A stretch of 64,000 bases of DNA from Calycina herbarum (taxonomy: Eukaryota; Ascomycota; Leotiomycetes; Helotiales; Pezizellaceae), in NCBI GenBank assembly GCA_001414485.1, contig LLEY01000022.1, positions 806,001 through 870,000 of the forward strand, read 5' to 3'. The translations under genes were made by a program, and so were the position numbers. The first letter of the stretch is position 1; each line of letters starts with the position of its first letter. Below are positions 31,915 through 45,455 of this stretch, piece after piece. The notes beneath the pieces are model-generated. The model had not been told where the DNA came from, searched no databases, and saw nothing but the letters and a program-made list of their open reading frames with translations.

Positions 31915-34400
31915 ATGGATTCATCTCCGCAACCTGAAGAGAATATAGAGGAGTTGCTGGAAGATTTGGAATACGGTAATTGACGCGTGTTGGGACGCGA
32001 CGAATTTTGGAAAAAGGGCTGACGGTCTCATAGCTGCCAAAACCCCCGCAAAACAACGACACTCGAAGATAACTACCAAAATCGCAAAGACATGCACAAA
32101 AGCCTACGAAGATGGTCTCTCCACTACTTCCTTAGAAAGGCTCGTTGACCTCATCACGTTGCCCAATGAGTTGGACCAAGCCAGCATCAATAGCTTAATC
32201 AAGAATCTTTACCCAGCTACCAAAATCCCTTTAGCTATTGCCATCAAGATTGTAGCAGGTCTTGGCCATGGACGAACTAAGCCTTCATACAGTTCCCAAG
32301 TGGCGTTGTTGAAGTGGCTGGTCATGGTTTACAATGTGTTGGAGAACCCAAAAGTATTATCACAACTATACAGCGTTCTTTTTAATCTTCTCGATACAGC
32401 AGCAATCAGGTATTTACATATCTTATACCTATATCTCATACGGTTTTCAAGGTGCCAATACTGACGATATTGTCAAGATCACAGCTATGTCACGTGTTGA
32501 CTCTCATCACTCGAAGAAAGCATGTTCGACCTTATAGAATACAGATTCTGTAAGCTTAAATTTTCATATTCTAATCATCATGAATGCTAACACTTCTGTC
32601 AAGTATGGAATTGACTCGGCAAGCTGGAAACGAACCACCACTTGTTGGGTTGATGCGAGTCTTCAAAGACTATTATCCGGATGTGATCGTCGGAGATGTG
32701 GTTATTGGAAGGGCCTCAGTGTTTACAGTGAGCTCTTGCTAAATCTGTTCATTCAAAAATGCCTGTTAATAGGTGTTCAGCATCCGAATCAAGAATGGAG
32801 TCAAAGACTTAGTGAGATACAGGCCAATCATATTCAAAGAAACAATGATGGGTCACGCCACGAGCGAGGTGCCTTCCGTGTCAATCGCAATGCAACAAAT
32901 GGGTCACGGCGGACCAGGTCTTTTATACCTGAAGTTCACACTTTTAATGCCAAAGAAGTGAGTTCGTTTTGATGTCATTTTGATTACTGCTAATCTTGAA
33001 TAGTCGTCTGTAACACTGGAAGAGATTGAAGGTGTCAATGACTTTATACAAAGATTTGAGAAGATTGAAGCACCTAATCAATTGGTCGCCGTCATCGGAG
33101 ATCCTCTCCTACAAAAGTACTTGCAGCTACAATCCTCGGACATATATGAAGAACGCTTGGATAGCTGGTTGTTGTCTTTCTTCGAAGACCAGCTTCAGGC
33201 TACAGAACCATCCGAAGCCAAGATATTAGAAATTCTGAAGGGAATTCTGGAATATACAAAGTTCACAAAAGTTCGTTTGTACTAAGCTGGCCCACTCAGT
33301 ACCTTTTCTAACAGGTTTCTAGACTTTACCACCAGCTTGTTTCACGTATCTCAAGTCTATGGTGCCTACTTGGAATGGAGTTGTCGGTCGGCAAACTATC
33401 CTTGAACTCTTGTCACATGCCACCATTGGGCCCTTTGAAGGTATTTACTCTTGCCTTTGCTTTCCTCAATCTCATAATAACAAAACCAGATCTCTACTCA
33501 GAAATATTTCAACCTTTGGAAGAAGCCATCCTCGAAGAAACCACAGTTGAACTTCAAGCCGCCATCCTCAATTTCTACACCAGCCTTCTCAAGAACTGGA
33601 CAGTCTCATCTCAAACGTCCTTTGCAGTTAAAGATGTGAATGTTGTTTCAATCGCCTCCCTGGTATCCCACGCCAACATCCTCGCCACAGTCCTAGCCCA
33701 ATCCGCCCCAACAGTCACAACACTATCTACAGTCCTCTCATTCTACGAACAAGTCGGATTCCTGGTCTCCCAATCAAAGTTGCTAAAAACAATCAGAATC
33801 CCTCTCCCACCAGCAGAACTAATCTACCTCCTCCACTTCACCCAGTCCCTCAACACCCTATCCCGTCTCTGTGGCTTCCTCTCAATCTACAAAACAGCCT
33901 TCGAAGAAGCCCGAACCCTCAACTCCAAACAACACCCCCAAGCCTACATCTACTCCTTCAACGGCTTCCTAATGGATATCTGTAACTGCATTTGGCGCTC
34001 TCGAGCCTTCTACACTACAGATGCAAATAGTCTAGGTTGTCTTCTCCCAGAACCAGTCACGAAACTCCTAACAAAATACATTTCAAACTTGGGCGTTTCG
34101 CCGCCTCTGAGTTTGCAATCGCTATTTGGAATTTCGTTTTCGCCGAGTACTTGTTTGTTGGCTATTGAGTATGTTAGGGAATTGGAGGATCATTCTCAGG
34201 ATGAAATTATGACGAGACATCCGGGACCGGTGACGCAGAATTCTCTGAAACAGTTGGAGCGGGATGGAGGATTACAGGTTTCGTGGGAGGAATATAGACT
34301 TGGTGTTTTGATGTCTTTAGAGAGTAAGGGGGTTACTGGTGTGGGGGAGTTGATGTATAATACTATGAAGGCTTTGAAGAATGCTAGGGAGAAGGTTTAG
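31915..34400 (+). CDS. mis6: Inner kinetochore protein Mis6 / CENP-I
   Basis: Constitutive centromere-associated network subunit that helps deposit and bind CENP-A chromatin. Eight exons: 31915..31975, 32034..32409, 32478..32549, 32604..32727, 32781..32957, 33004..33270, 33323..33440, 33490..34400, giving 701 aa. Diagnostic stretches are LCHVLTLITRRKHVRPYRIQ, MRVFKDYYPDVIVGD and ASVFTHPNQEW across introns 3 and 4, then MVPTWNGVVGRQTILELLSH, LLHFTQSLNTLSRLCGFLSIYK in two pieces across the helical C-terminal domain, and FNGFLMDICNCIWRSRAF. The start ATG has a good context (GAGCCATGG). Splice sites of introns 2 and 4 were chosen to keep the conserved frame, since nearer AGs break it. Confidence 0.9.
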
Positions 34401-34876
34401 GGGATTCCGAATAGCAATCGATTGATCAATTGAGTCTTGCAACGTCTGTTTGTCGTGTTTTCCAACATCGTGATGTGCTCTAAAATGAGGCTTCTATTTG
34501 TGTGGCTTTATCTGAAGCTCTAATGGGACCTTCTAACCCTCTCCTCTGTTGGTATTATAAATTATATCTCCCTCTCCATCCATGCCATTTCCGATGGAGT
34601 CCCAAATTTCAGTCCCGACTCCCAAGCCCCGTACATACAGTCCATCACCCTTCATTAAAACTCGTATTTCCATCGTCGTCAAAAAGGTAGTCCTACAAGA
34701 AGAAAAAGTCCTTGTCCCTTCCTCCCCTCTCCTCAAGCCTTGACGCAACCTTCCCCTGATCCCCTCTCCGGAATTCCCGTAATCGAGTCCAATTCTTCCT
34801 CCGCCCATTGCAGATCGTCAACCCCCCATCCTCTAGCTTCCATAATGACGTTCCTCAGCTCCGCCCTACAGTTCCT
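34401..34876. other. Intergenic, convergent Mis6 / SPT small subunit 3' ends
   Basis: C-rich stretch with overlapping short ORFs. Nothing supported. Confidence 0.5.
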
Positions 34877-35431
34877 TCACAGTTCACTCTTCCCATCCCC
34901 CACAGCCCTCACCCCACTCGAAACAGCAGCAATAGTCTCACTAACAACCTTCTCCACCGTCTCACTAATATTACCACTCGTCGTCGCCGCTTCCCCCACA
35001 GTGTTGGCTGCTAGTTTCGCGCCTTCCTCGCCGTTGTAGTAGAACCAGGCGCGGTGGAAGAGGAATACGACGTGTTGTGGGAGGTACAATGTTGCGGCTA
35101 TGATGATCATTGAGAAGAAAAGGAAGAGGAAAGAATCTGTTTGCGCAAGTTAGACGGGGGAACCGGAGAGGGAGGAGGGTTAAGGGGGGTACTGGAGGGG
35201 GAAGGGGATGGATCGAAAAGGGGAGAGAGGGGAACAGGAGGGGACTGGGCATACTGAAGATGAATTTCTCGGTTGGTGTTAACATGTAGAGTGAGAATGT
35301 GACCTAGGGAATAATTAGCATATGTCTCTCTGCAAGCAATTGCTTGGTGGACGAAAAGGGGTTTTGGGACGTACTTCATACTGGTATCTTTTGCGCTGGA
35401 GCCAGCGGAAGGTGGATGAGAACATTGGCAT
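34877..35431 (-). CDS. Serine palmitoyltransferase small subunit-like protein
   Basis: Minus-strand exons 35375..35431, 35255..35303 and 34877..35136 give 121 aa. The N-terminal half fits the small activating subunit of serine palmitoyltransferase (ssSPT family), which boosts the first step of sphingolipid synthesis in the ER. Visible signatures are RKRYQYEVTFSLYMLTPTEK then FIFNSFLFLFFS, and YLPQHVVFLFHRAWFYYNG, comparable to the YQY...LYML.PWE...PQH pattern of animal subunits. One or two hydrophobic helices are present. A polar C-terminal extension (about 45 aa, AANTVGEAATTSGN...) follows. All introns keep conserved residues contiguous. Confidence 0.85.
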
Positions 35432-37322
35432 TTTGTCTTTTATTGTGTTTTCTCGTGGCAGATCTTGGGAGAGTGTTGTAGATTAGTTTCTCTCGAGTAT
35501 CAGTGAGCAGCTGGAAAGTCGAGTTGGCTGAGCTGTTGTTTGGTTGAAGGTTATTTAATTCTAATCTCATCCGACTTGTCCGAACCTCCGATTCGGGGAT
35601 TCGGGCCGCTGTCAAACCTCGGCGGATGACGGTTTTCCCAACCAAGTTTTTTAACTTTCTAAGACAATTGAATTATTTTAAAGATTTCGAACGTTTACCT
35701 AAGTTTGCTGGAACAATCTTTTCAGTTATTCTAACAGCTTAGAACAACGAGATCTATTTACGATTTACAACGATTCACCAAAACCAACACCAGCACAACT
35801 TATCTTTCGACGCCGCAACCGTTGCACTCGTAGCCAAAATCCATACGAAAATCTCAGTGACAGTCACCAACATAATACTACTAAAGCTTTACCAACGTCC
35901 CTGCCGTGTAATAAAGAGCCCAACAAACTTGTACAAATAAAGCTTCTCCGGATCCCTGGATCCCTTCATAAGTCGAAACTGGCAAGCCAACGAGTACTGT
36001 CGAAAAAGAAAGTCCTCACAGAAGGACTGTTCCTCCTCCGGTATCGAGAAAACCCAACTTCAACAGTTGAGGGTAGGATGCCGACGATGAACCAAGATGT
36101 AATGAAGACCGGGACAGGACAACCGCGTTTGGAGAATATATCGATGACTATATTAAAAGTTCTCCCGTGGGAATCTATCTTTTGCTTAACAATGGGATTT
36201 AGACCCAGTACCCGTACGAGGATCTCGATATACCAAGGCTGAAGACAGAGTGTATAGACGATTCGTCGATATGGCTAAGTAACGTCTTTGAGCATGAATG
36301 GGATAAGGTCTATAACTAAAGAAGTAGCAGCGTATTATTGCTTGCAATATCCGGAATAATAGTGAAAATACAGTCGGCGTAGTACCAGCAGGCTGAACTA
36401 ACAGTTTGCGGGCCGTCAGTCATCCCGACAATCGATGAAGGCCATGGTTTGACGGGACCAAACCAGAGGAGTTCGTTTTCCCAGATGCAGAAATCTTTGT
36501 TGAAATCGAGAGCACTCATCTCGAGAATTTAAATAAAATATAACAGTAGTTGAGTAAAAAAAAAGTATACTGGATTTTGAAAAAAAAAGAAGCTATAAGT
36601 TGATATTGCTAAGTTACACAGCACATAAAACATGGTAGTCTTACCTAGGAACCTTGCCTGTAATATAGAGGAGTGTACGACATAGAATTGTTGGAATCCT
36701 TCTCGCCTGCAGGTTGATGAAACTTGGAACTTCATGTACGAGGATTTCTTGACACCATTGTCCGAGAAGGGTTGGGAGAACGAGAGATTATATATCTCAA
36801 TTCTCCCAACCTTTTCGAATAATAGTTCATGTTGTCTGAGAATATTTGAAGTAATGGATGGAGGGGTGTGCTCAGGAAGAAGCTACGATGCCCTCTAGGA
36901 ATGCTCAAAACCAGTCGCTCAAATGTAATGTATCGGGAAATCGACGAATGTCAGCTGCTAGTGCCTCTTCCAACCTGGCTGGTACTTCTATTTAACATAA
37001 AGCAATCTAAATTTGCCCTGACCTGCTGCAAGTCGAGTATACCTCGTTTCGAGTGGGGATTTCCTTGGTCTACAAGACCTGAAAAGGCTGAAGTATATAT
37101 TTGATTGGCAAAATTTCCTTTGGTTCTCTCTGTCGATTCCTGATTTGGTTCATTGGGTTCCTTTCTGGAGGTTGAATGAAATTTCGAGTAATATTTTTGG
37201 TATACAAAGAACAGGGGTCCATTTATCGGGCAAAGAAGCCGAGGTTTATCGCCAACTTAAGGACAACACCAGACACCAAACTTGACAATTCGACAGACGA
37301 CAACTCGTCTGCAAAATGCGCA
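35432..37322. other. 1.9-kb divergent intergenic region
   Basis: Only short ORFs (for example 36316-36519 minus) without recognisable domains. A hairpin element sits at 36761-36820 and GGAACAAT-type palindromic debris lies near 35705-35750. Confidence 0.5.
36761..36820. repeat. Hairpin miniature element
   Basis: TCCGAGAAGGGTTGGGAGAA (36761-36780) pairs with TTCTCCCAACCTTTTCGAAT (36801-36820); the inner 10 bp are perfect and the loop is about 20 bp. Same family as 8200-8266 and 8990-9105. Confidence 0.7.
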
Positions 37323-37923
37323 ATGCAGCGATGGGTCCTCTCACTCCTCAAAAGGACCGTTGTCCCTGAACAAGGCCTACAAAATTCAATCGCCACCCGC
37401 GCCTTGACAACCACGCCTCCAAAATGCGCGAAGAAGATGCCCGATCGTCCAAAGTCCCCTCCAGAGAAGGAATTCACAGAAGCTTTCCTTCATGGCTCTG
37501 GGCCTGGAGGGCAGAAAATTGTACGTCTAGCCTCCCATTTCACTCCAGATCCTATTCTCTATATTGTTATTACCATTTCCCTCCCCTCCTTACCCTCTCT
37601 CAATGCCCATAACTCGGTGCCAGAGGCTAACGTTCATGCTATAGAATAAAACATCCTCAGCAGTACAACTCAAGCATGTCGCCTCAGGTATAGTCCTCAA
37701 AGTGCAAGCCACGCGATCACGGACCCAGAATCGAAAGCTTGCCCGCCAGATGTTGGCAGATCGCCTGGAAGATATTGAGAAGGGAGATCAGAGTCGAAGT
37801 GCCATTAAGACGGCTGTGAAGCAGAAGAGGAAGAGTAGTGCGACGAAAAAGACAAGGAGGAAATATCGGAAGTTGGAAGAAGAGAAGCTTGCGGGACAGG
37901 AGGGGCCTGGGAAGGAAGAATAA
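37323..37923 (+). CDS. Mitochondrial class I release-factor-like protein (GGQ domain only)
   Basis: Exons 37323..37520 and 37645..37923 give 158 aa. The short RF-1 domain protein has the peptidyl-tRNA hydrolysis motif GSGPGGQKI interrupted directly by the 124-bp intron, then NKTSSAVQLKHVASGIVLK and SRTQNRKLARQMLADRL, and a Lys/Arg-rich tail. It lacks stop-codon recognition domains, so it resembles the ribosome-rescue class (yeast Rso55, human MTRFR/C12orf65). The N-terminus from the ATG at 37323 (MQRWVLSLLKRTV) looks like a mitochondrial presequence. The frame is open upstream to 37176, so an earlier start is possible. Confidence 0.88.
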
Positions 37924-38712
37924 AGGTTGTGATATTTCATGGGATACAAGATGGAATCCGGGACAAGATGTGGGAGTTGGGGATCTCCTCTCCCTTGCGG
38001 GAAATACGGTGGCTTTATACAATGGATATTCAGTTCCTCGAATACTGGGGGTTGGAAACATAAAATGAGGTTACCTACAAATCTCCAACGCCTTCCCCCA
38101 AACCCGGTGCCTCCCCAGATGCCATGATACCAAATAGCTGTCGCGTTGGACAAATGCAGAGTTCACGGCATACTGTTTGTGGGGAATCTCGCGATAGAAA
38201 ATAAAGGTGGCAGTAAATGGCTCTCATTGTTCTAGATTCCTAAAACAATTGAGTTAATTATCCCATGTATTTTGGGGTAATCATTGAAATTGTTTTGGAA
38301 GTGTTGCGGACAATGACTCTAATTGCCCCTTTAAAGTTAGAATAACGAGAATGTAATCCACCTGTATTATGTCCCCCTTTATTTCCATCTTGAGGACAAA
38401 AGCTACGCTATTTGCAGATAACCTGCCAATGGTATTCAGTGCTATTTGTAGGTTACCTACCAATAGTCCTCCAAACATTCATCAGTCAAATGCCCATCTT
38501 CAGTGTAAAGCGATGCAATGCGTTGTTGATTGAAGTGATCTTTATTACTTCTATTTCCCATCATACTTTCGAAACCGCTTTCTTATTTCGTCTCACTTGT
38601 TGGCTTCCTTCCTTCGTTGACTTCTATATCTAATTTACCCTCATGGCCAACGCTCCCCCCCTCTATAAAAAGTCCCGAAGACTCCTAGAATCCAGATCAG
38701 CCATCTCCGGAC
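37924..38712. other. Intergenic, convergent 3' ends, with repeat debris
   Basis: No gene. 38228-38352 resembles R1-type repeats (AATTGCCCC...AGAATAACGAG). Confidence 0.5.
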
Positions 38713-39662
38713 TCATGTTTTATTCTTCCTGATCCCAAATTTACACAAAACTTCCATTGGACCTTGATCAAGCCAATCTTGAAGATCTTCTTCCTTAGTT
38801 ACCCACACCATGCCGACCATGGAGGCTGCATTAGCAGCAAGGTTTCCATGTCTTGCACATGCTTGTGGAATTACCAGAAGCCAATCTGGAGTCAAAATCA
38901 CATTATGAGCTGGATTGTCTCTGATATGGGCGGAAACCATCAACTGCTCATAGAGGTCAACCAGCTCAGGGGTAGTTGGTTGGGAAGATAACTTCTTCAC
39001 GGCGTGTACAAAGGGAATGCCTGACACGGTGGACGATTCTAGGTTTTGTTAGACTGGCTGCATCTTGGGATTTTTACTCCTCAAGAAGAGGCTGACTTGC
39101 CATCATCAATCCCCAATGCATCAGGAAACAGCTCAAATTCCTCCCTCGCCGGACGCGGTAAAATCTGTAGATGCTTATGACCCTGAGAAGCCCCAGCATC
39201 AACCCCACAATTGAAAATAACTATATTCTCACTTTCCAATCGTGACAGCACGCCCCAAGCAGCCGAGAGATCCGAGGCGGAGAGCTTGTCGTACTGATGT
39301 TCATATTTGGTGGTATGAAGTACTTATTGTGGTCTCACAACACAAAATTTGTTGAGTATCAGCGTATGTGAAGGACCAACGTGTTCAAGGAAGAAATCTG
39401 GGTCATCATCCTCAAAAGCTCCGCGGTCTTGGGTACGACCTGGATCGTTGGGTTTGAGTATGGGTTTGGTCTTCCAGCTTGGCGAGATGCGGAATTGAAA
39501 CTGGGGGAGTATTCAGCCATCTGTTGAGCTTCCTTGGAGATTTATACTCACATTAAAAGGTTTAGCGCTGACCAAGCGTGGGGTGTTTTCCTCCCACAAC
39601 GCACTACCTCTTTCAACGAGGGCATCAAATTGTCGCAGTGCTTTCGCTTCTAGACTTTCCAT
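38713..39662 (-). CDS. ATP adenylyltransferase (Ap4A phosphorylase), with an in-frame TAA
   Basis: Enzyme of Apa1/Apa2 type that phosphorolyses diadenosine tetraphosphate to ATP and ADP. Minus-strand exons 39552..39662, 39101..39500 and 38713..39020 give 272 codons. Recognised parts are KFNFQFRISPSW-like sequence after intron 1, GPSHTLILNKFCVVRPQ, GVDAGASQGHKHLQILPRP (HxHxQ catalytic motif), and the C-terminal domain HNVILTPDWLLVIPQ. Codon 96 is TAA at 39324-39326, in the middle of the conserved VVRPQ-x-VLHTTK segment where Phe/Leu is expected. It lies inside a 45-nt GTGAGA...CAG stretch (39294-39338) whose removal keeps the frame. The last intron (39021..39100) has a GC donor. The gene may be a recent pseudogene, use a new intron, or contain a sequence error. 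Confidence 0.75.
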
Positions 39663-40128
39663 GCTTGAGTAAGTTACACAAAGTGTTGTGTTACGTCATA
39701 AAAGTATTGTGATGAGTGATAAATTGAGGTAGTTCAGCTGACTAAGGTAAACGAAGTTATAACACTTTCAATTGAGAAGATGGGATAACAAGTTCAATCT
39801 CCTAGTTCATCTCGGAGAATTATTTTAATTGTTCCCGCTGTAGGACAACCACAGTTTATTCTTCCGAATTTTCTAGGAGAATGAGTTCAATTATTCACAG
39901 AGCCGTTGAACTTACCTTTGATCATTCCAGGAAGCCAAAAGAGGAGTAACGGAGGTCGGTTCTTCTGTGCTATTCGCATAATCAAGTCCGTTTTTCGAAA
40001 CACATTTAGTCAAGTACGTAGAACAACGATACTTACTGTTGAAGTAAGATTGAGTAAACGCCAATTGTGGGTATTATACCTTCTCTGCTTCCTTAGTGAG
40101 TTGCCATACTTCCATACCAACAGTTCCG
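39663..40128. other. Intergenic, Ap4A phosphorylase / GH30
   Basis: No gene. GGACAAC/GGAGAAT-type palindromic debris lies near 39780-39900. Confidence 0.5.
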
Positions 40129-42658
<2,530 letters not shown>

Positions 42659-43609
42659 TCAAGGAATGGCTTCGTAGATGATATCTTCGCTTTCTGGGTG
42701 CTGTAAGAAATCCTTTTCAACCTTTTCGGGGATCTGTCTTTCCTCGGCCCATTGTCGAATAGCCTCGTAATTTTTGCACTTGTGTTCAGTATTGAAGTCC
42801 ACGAAAGCTTTTGGTGCTTTTGGATTCCACCAAATTTGCCCGAATACTCCAGTATCGGGCTGGCACATCAACTGCTGGCGGATGATATCCAAACAGTGTG
42901 TGACATGATATTTGACAATGTTGTCTTCGTTTTTGAAAGCGCCTTCTCCTTTCTCATGATAATAATCGTAGTTGAAATAGAGGGATTGGCGTAGAAGGTT
43001 TAGGCAGTGGAGATGATGAAGTCCTTCGATGTTGGCGGGGAACCCTCCCCCATATTTGGAATTAATTTGTACTTTGGTGTGATCCAATCCCGAGGCAGCA
43101 GCTTCGCTGACGGGAACGGCAATGCTTCTGTCTAGAGACATTGTCAAAAATGCTAGAGGATGGATGGAGGAAAGCACACTTACAGTTGACCCCAATAGAT
43201 TCCCAAGCAGCATCTACGTCTGGCCCAGCATCTTTCCGGAACTCATTCTCCTTCATAAAAGAACCATTGAATAGTACAGTATGCAACGATGTGTCGACCT
43301 CTTTCAAGATCGGGGCTATTCATGATTAGTTTTCAGTTTGAAAATTTGGGGGAGCCACGTACAATATTTCTGGATATGTTCAAGATACTCTCGATTTGTT
43401 GGAGAAAATTTCTTGCTTCCAAACCAAGTCCCCAATACAAATGCAGAGAGTGTAGTTGCTATCGTAACTAAGATCGGAATAACAAAACGACCTTTGGAAC
43501 TTGGTCTATATGGGGCAGAAAAGTCTTGAGATTCTTTCTCGAGTAGTTGATCTTGATCATCTGCGGATGAGTGAGAGCTTTCACTCTGGTCTTGGAGAGG
43601 AGTGTACAT
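42659..43609 (-). CDS. UstYa-like DUF3328 membrane protein
   Basis: Minus-strand exons 43363..43609, 43184..43315 and 42659..43131 give 283 aa. One N-terminal transmembrane helix is visible (FVIPILVTIATTLSAFVLGTW), then a lumenal domain. Both DUF3328 metal/active-site motifs are present: HHLHCLNLLRQS and, about 40 residues later, HVTHCLDIIRQ (the HxxHC pair). Characterised UstYa/UstYb relatives carry out oxidative cyclisation or chlorination/oxidation of Tyr-containing peptides in fungal RiPP pathways such as ustiloxin, phomopsin and asperipin. The gene is divergent from the Tyr-rich secreted protein at 45456, with 1.85 kb between their starts and no other gene in between. Its substrate is not known. 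Confidence 0.88.
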
Positions 43610-45455
43610 TGTAAAGGGAATGCTGAATTTTGACTCGAAGAAATGAAATTAGATTGTGCTTGGGTTATAGAAGAGCTTCGATAGTTGAAAATAAACCGGA
43701 CGGAATTGTGACCCTTCAGAAAGGCGTCACTCAAACCCTTGTCAATCGACAGGTAAACGTTTTACCAAGAATAGCAATAGGTAGCAACACAAAGTAAGCC
43801 GAGATGGGTTCATTTCTCCGGGAACGATGCCCTCATCCTTGATGTGGAAGGCCATGATGAGGTTGGTCGTATCTTGTACCGGCAGCACAAGTGGCAACAA
43901 GGAACACGAAGGAATAGGGCTGGATCCGCAGCCAAACCCCTGCATATGGTTAACTTGTTTGCTTTGAGAAAGCTTTAAAATCGTAATACGAGGGAATCCG
44001 CCGTCATCTGACGGGGAGCCAAGTTCTGAACGAACGAAGCCGAAAAAGACGTTAAACTGCACCAATATTTGTCAACCAGCGGGGTACATGATGTTGTAGC
44101 ACACCGACAGGAATACGAGCCTCAACTTGAAGATCAACGATCATATGATGTGGTAACTGTGGAGAAGCGTGGTCAGTACGAGATTATTGAATGCGAATTG
44201 CAGCGACCGACATCCGTGGAGAGTCCAGTAACTCTTTGCTGATTCGGGCCTCCTGCTTGGGCCCATGTATTTCTGCTTGTTTAGAGGTTGATTGATATCA
44301 TTTGACGATGGCGTAAGAATGAGGTTTAGATGAGTTGGGATTGCGTTGAAGAAATTACAGGGTCGGAGTCGATTGTTGTAGGGCCAGTGGGAGTGGGATT
44401 CTCATGCTGGTGCTGAAGGGCGCCAAAGCCGGGACTACAGGGGTTGTGGAAGCTTGCAGGGCCCGGAGCGTTCAGTGTAAAGAACAGCTCAACAACTTCA
44501 GCCTCCACCAAAAGTACCTCTACAGCAAGAGTATCATCTTACTTGAAACCTATCTCACTCAGACTTACTTTCCAGCCACGGTTTAGAAGAGCCCCAAAGA
44601 TCCCAATGAGCAGATAGCTACCAATTGACTCCCCACATTCGGGTGATGAATAATATTCGTGATCGTACAGCTTACACCTACCCCTGGCGGGTCCTATAAA
44701 ATGCGCTCCCTACTCGTACCCATACATTATTCCGTCACCGGTTCTCCGGGTAAGATTCTAATATCAACGGTCCATCGAGATGCCAAGTTATGCGCAGCTA
44801 CTCAGCAGAAACCATAAGTGCAGACACGAGGAAAGCTTTAAGAGTTATAGTCAATGCATAGCGCATAGCCGAGGATGACAGCTATTGAAGCGGATGCGAC
44901 CTTTACCAAATCAGATTCCTTACGGGTTGACCTATTGCATTCTGCACATGCCTCTTCAAGATTTCCTTTGATTTCCCCCTAACATAATTGGATTCAAACG
45001 GATTTCCGAAGAGGAATACGGGAAATGCGGGGAAAGCTAGGTTTGCTCCCAAAGCTTGTCCTTTAATCTTCTCGTAAAGGGGTCACTGGTCACACAAATG
45101 GTGTATTTTGAACGGGGCTTTCTGAGATCATCAAAGAGAAAGCAAACGTAGTGCTGCCTGCTGAGGATGAGGCAGTGAGTTATTAAATTTGCGTGCTCAT
45201 TCTTAGTTCTAAGGGACATGGCTTTTCTCTCGTATCATGTCGATCGCTTCGGATACCGGTAGCTAAGATAATATCCCCAAGTCAAGATATACCGCGTTGC
45301 TTATAAACTTCTTCTATATAGTCTGAAGCATTCTCCTTCTTATTTCTCATCATCATCCTCCACCTTCTACTCAAACATCTCATTCACCCATCACTTTTGA
45401 TCTCATCTCTCTCCACTTTGAAGCTTCATCCACTCTCACAGAAATAATCTTCATC
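43610..45455. other. 1.85-kb divergent intergenic region, DUF3328 / Tyr-rich peptide gene
   Basis: No gene supported. ORFs at 43742-44065 (minus) and 44404-44586 (plus) show no domain. The TATA box of the + gene is at 45302. Confidence 0.5.
45302..45307 (+). promoter_or_regulatory. TATA box of the Tyr-rich secreted protein gene
   Basis: TATAAA in GCTTATAAACTTC, 154 bp before the ATG. Long CT-rich leader follows. Confidence 0.45.

Noticed and set aside
36316..36519. 67-codon minus ORF (MSALDFNKDFC...)
   Set aside because: Has an ATG and reasonable composition but no similarity, splice context or neighbour support.
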